DNA of 5,644 bases from positions 1 through 5,644 of the forward strand of contig CANRAN010000089.1 of assembly GCA_947628595.1 (NCBI GenBank), read 5' to 3'. Source of the DNA: an uncultured Clostridia bacterium. GTDB taxonomy: Bacteria > Bacillota > Clostridia > Oscillospirales > Acutalibacteraceae. How positions within the stretch are numbered: the first letter of the stretch is position 1; each line of letters opens with the position of its first letter. Under the pieces are notes generated by a model. The model was not told where the DNA came from. It saw only the letters and a program-made list of their open reading frames with translations, and searched no databases. This document shows, one piece after another, positions 5,625 through 5,644 of this stretch. A program made the translations under genes and the position numbers.

Positions 5625-5644
5625 TGCTGTTATACCATAGACCT

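Overview
The window looks like a chromosomal segment of an anaerobic Clostridia-type Firmicute, possibly a Ruminococcus-like gut bacterium. This rests on very AT-rich spacers around moderately AT-rich genes, strong GGAGG-type Shine-Dalgarno (SD) sites, tightly packed operons, and proteins of Firmicute flavour. The genus is an inference; there is no rRNA or other taxonomic marker here. I see no tRNA, rRNA, insertion sequence, CRISPR array or prophage gene.

Layout. Positions 1-2015 (minus strand) hold one uninterrupted reading frame. It starts as a complete 4-alpha-glucanotransferase (MalQ) and continues without a stop into the N-terminal part of a glycogen/maltodextrin phosphorylase (GlgP), running off the left edge. 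Positions 2016-2271 are an AT-rich spacer with a good candidate promoter for this fusion gene and a possible 11-codon ORF with a strong SD. Positions 2272-2766 (minus strand) encode a stand-alone CinA C-terminal domain protein, the NMN amidase PncC. Positions 2767-2961 are a divergent promoter region carrying two similar 18-bp inverted repeats (TTTGTW-N6-WACRAA).

From 2962 to 5624 a plus-strand operon carries four genes: a CrtO-like membrane acyltransferase, the 16S rRNA m3U1498 methyltransferase RsmE, the MTA/SAH nucleosidase MtnN, and a HAD-family phosphatase. The gaps are 28 bp, 23 bp and a 4-bp ATGA overlap, so co-transcription is very likely.

How the genes fit together. MalQ and GlgP are successive activities of alpha-glucan breakdown: MalQ disproportionates short maltodextrins into longer chains and GlgP phosphorolyses those to glucose 1-phosphate. 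Fusing them would put both steps on one polypeptide. In the plus-strand operon, RsmE consumes SAM and releases SAH, MtnN cleaves SAH (and MTA and 5'-deoxyadenosine), and the translationally coupled HAD enzyme may remove a phosphate from an unidentified small metabolite. The acyltransferase has no visible carotenoid-pathway partner, so its substrate is open.

Most of the window is ordinary housekeeping. The points most worth a second look are the MalQ-GlgP fusion, the paired inverted repeats between the divergent genes, and the orphan CrtO-like acyltransferase.
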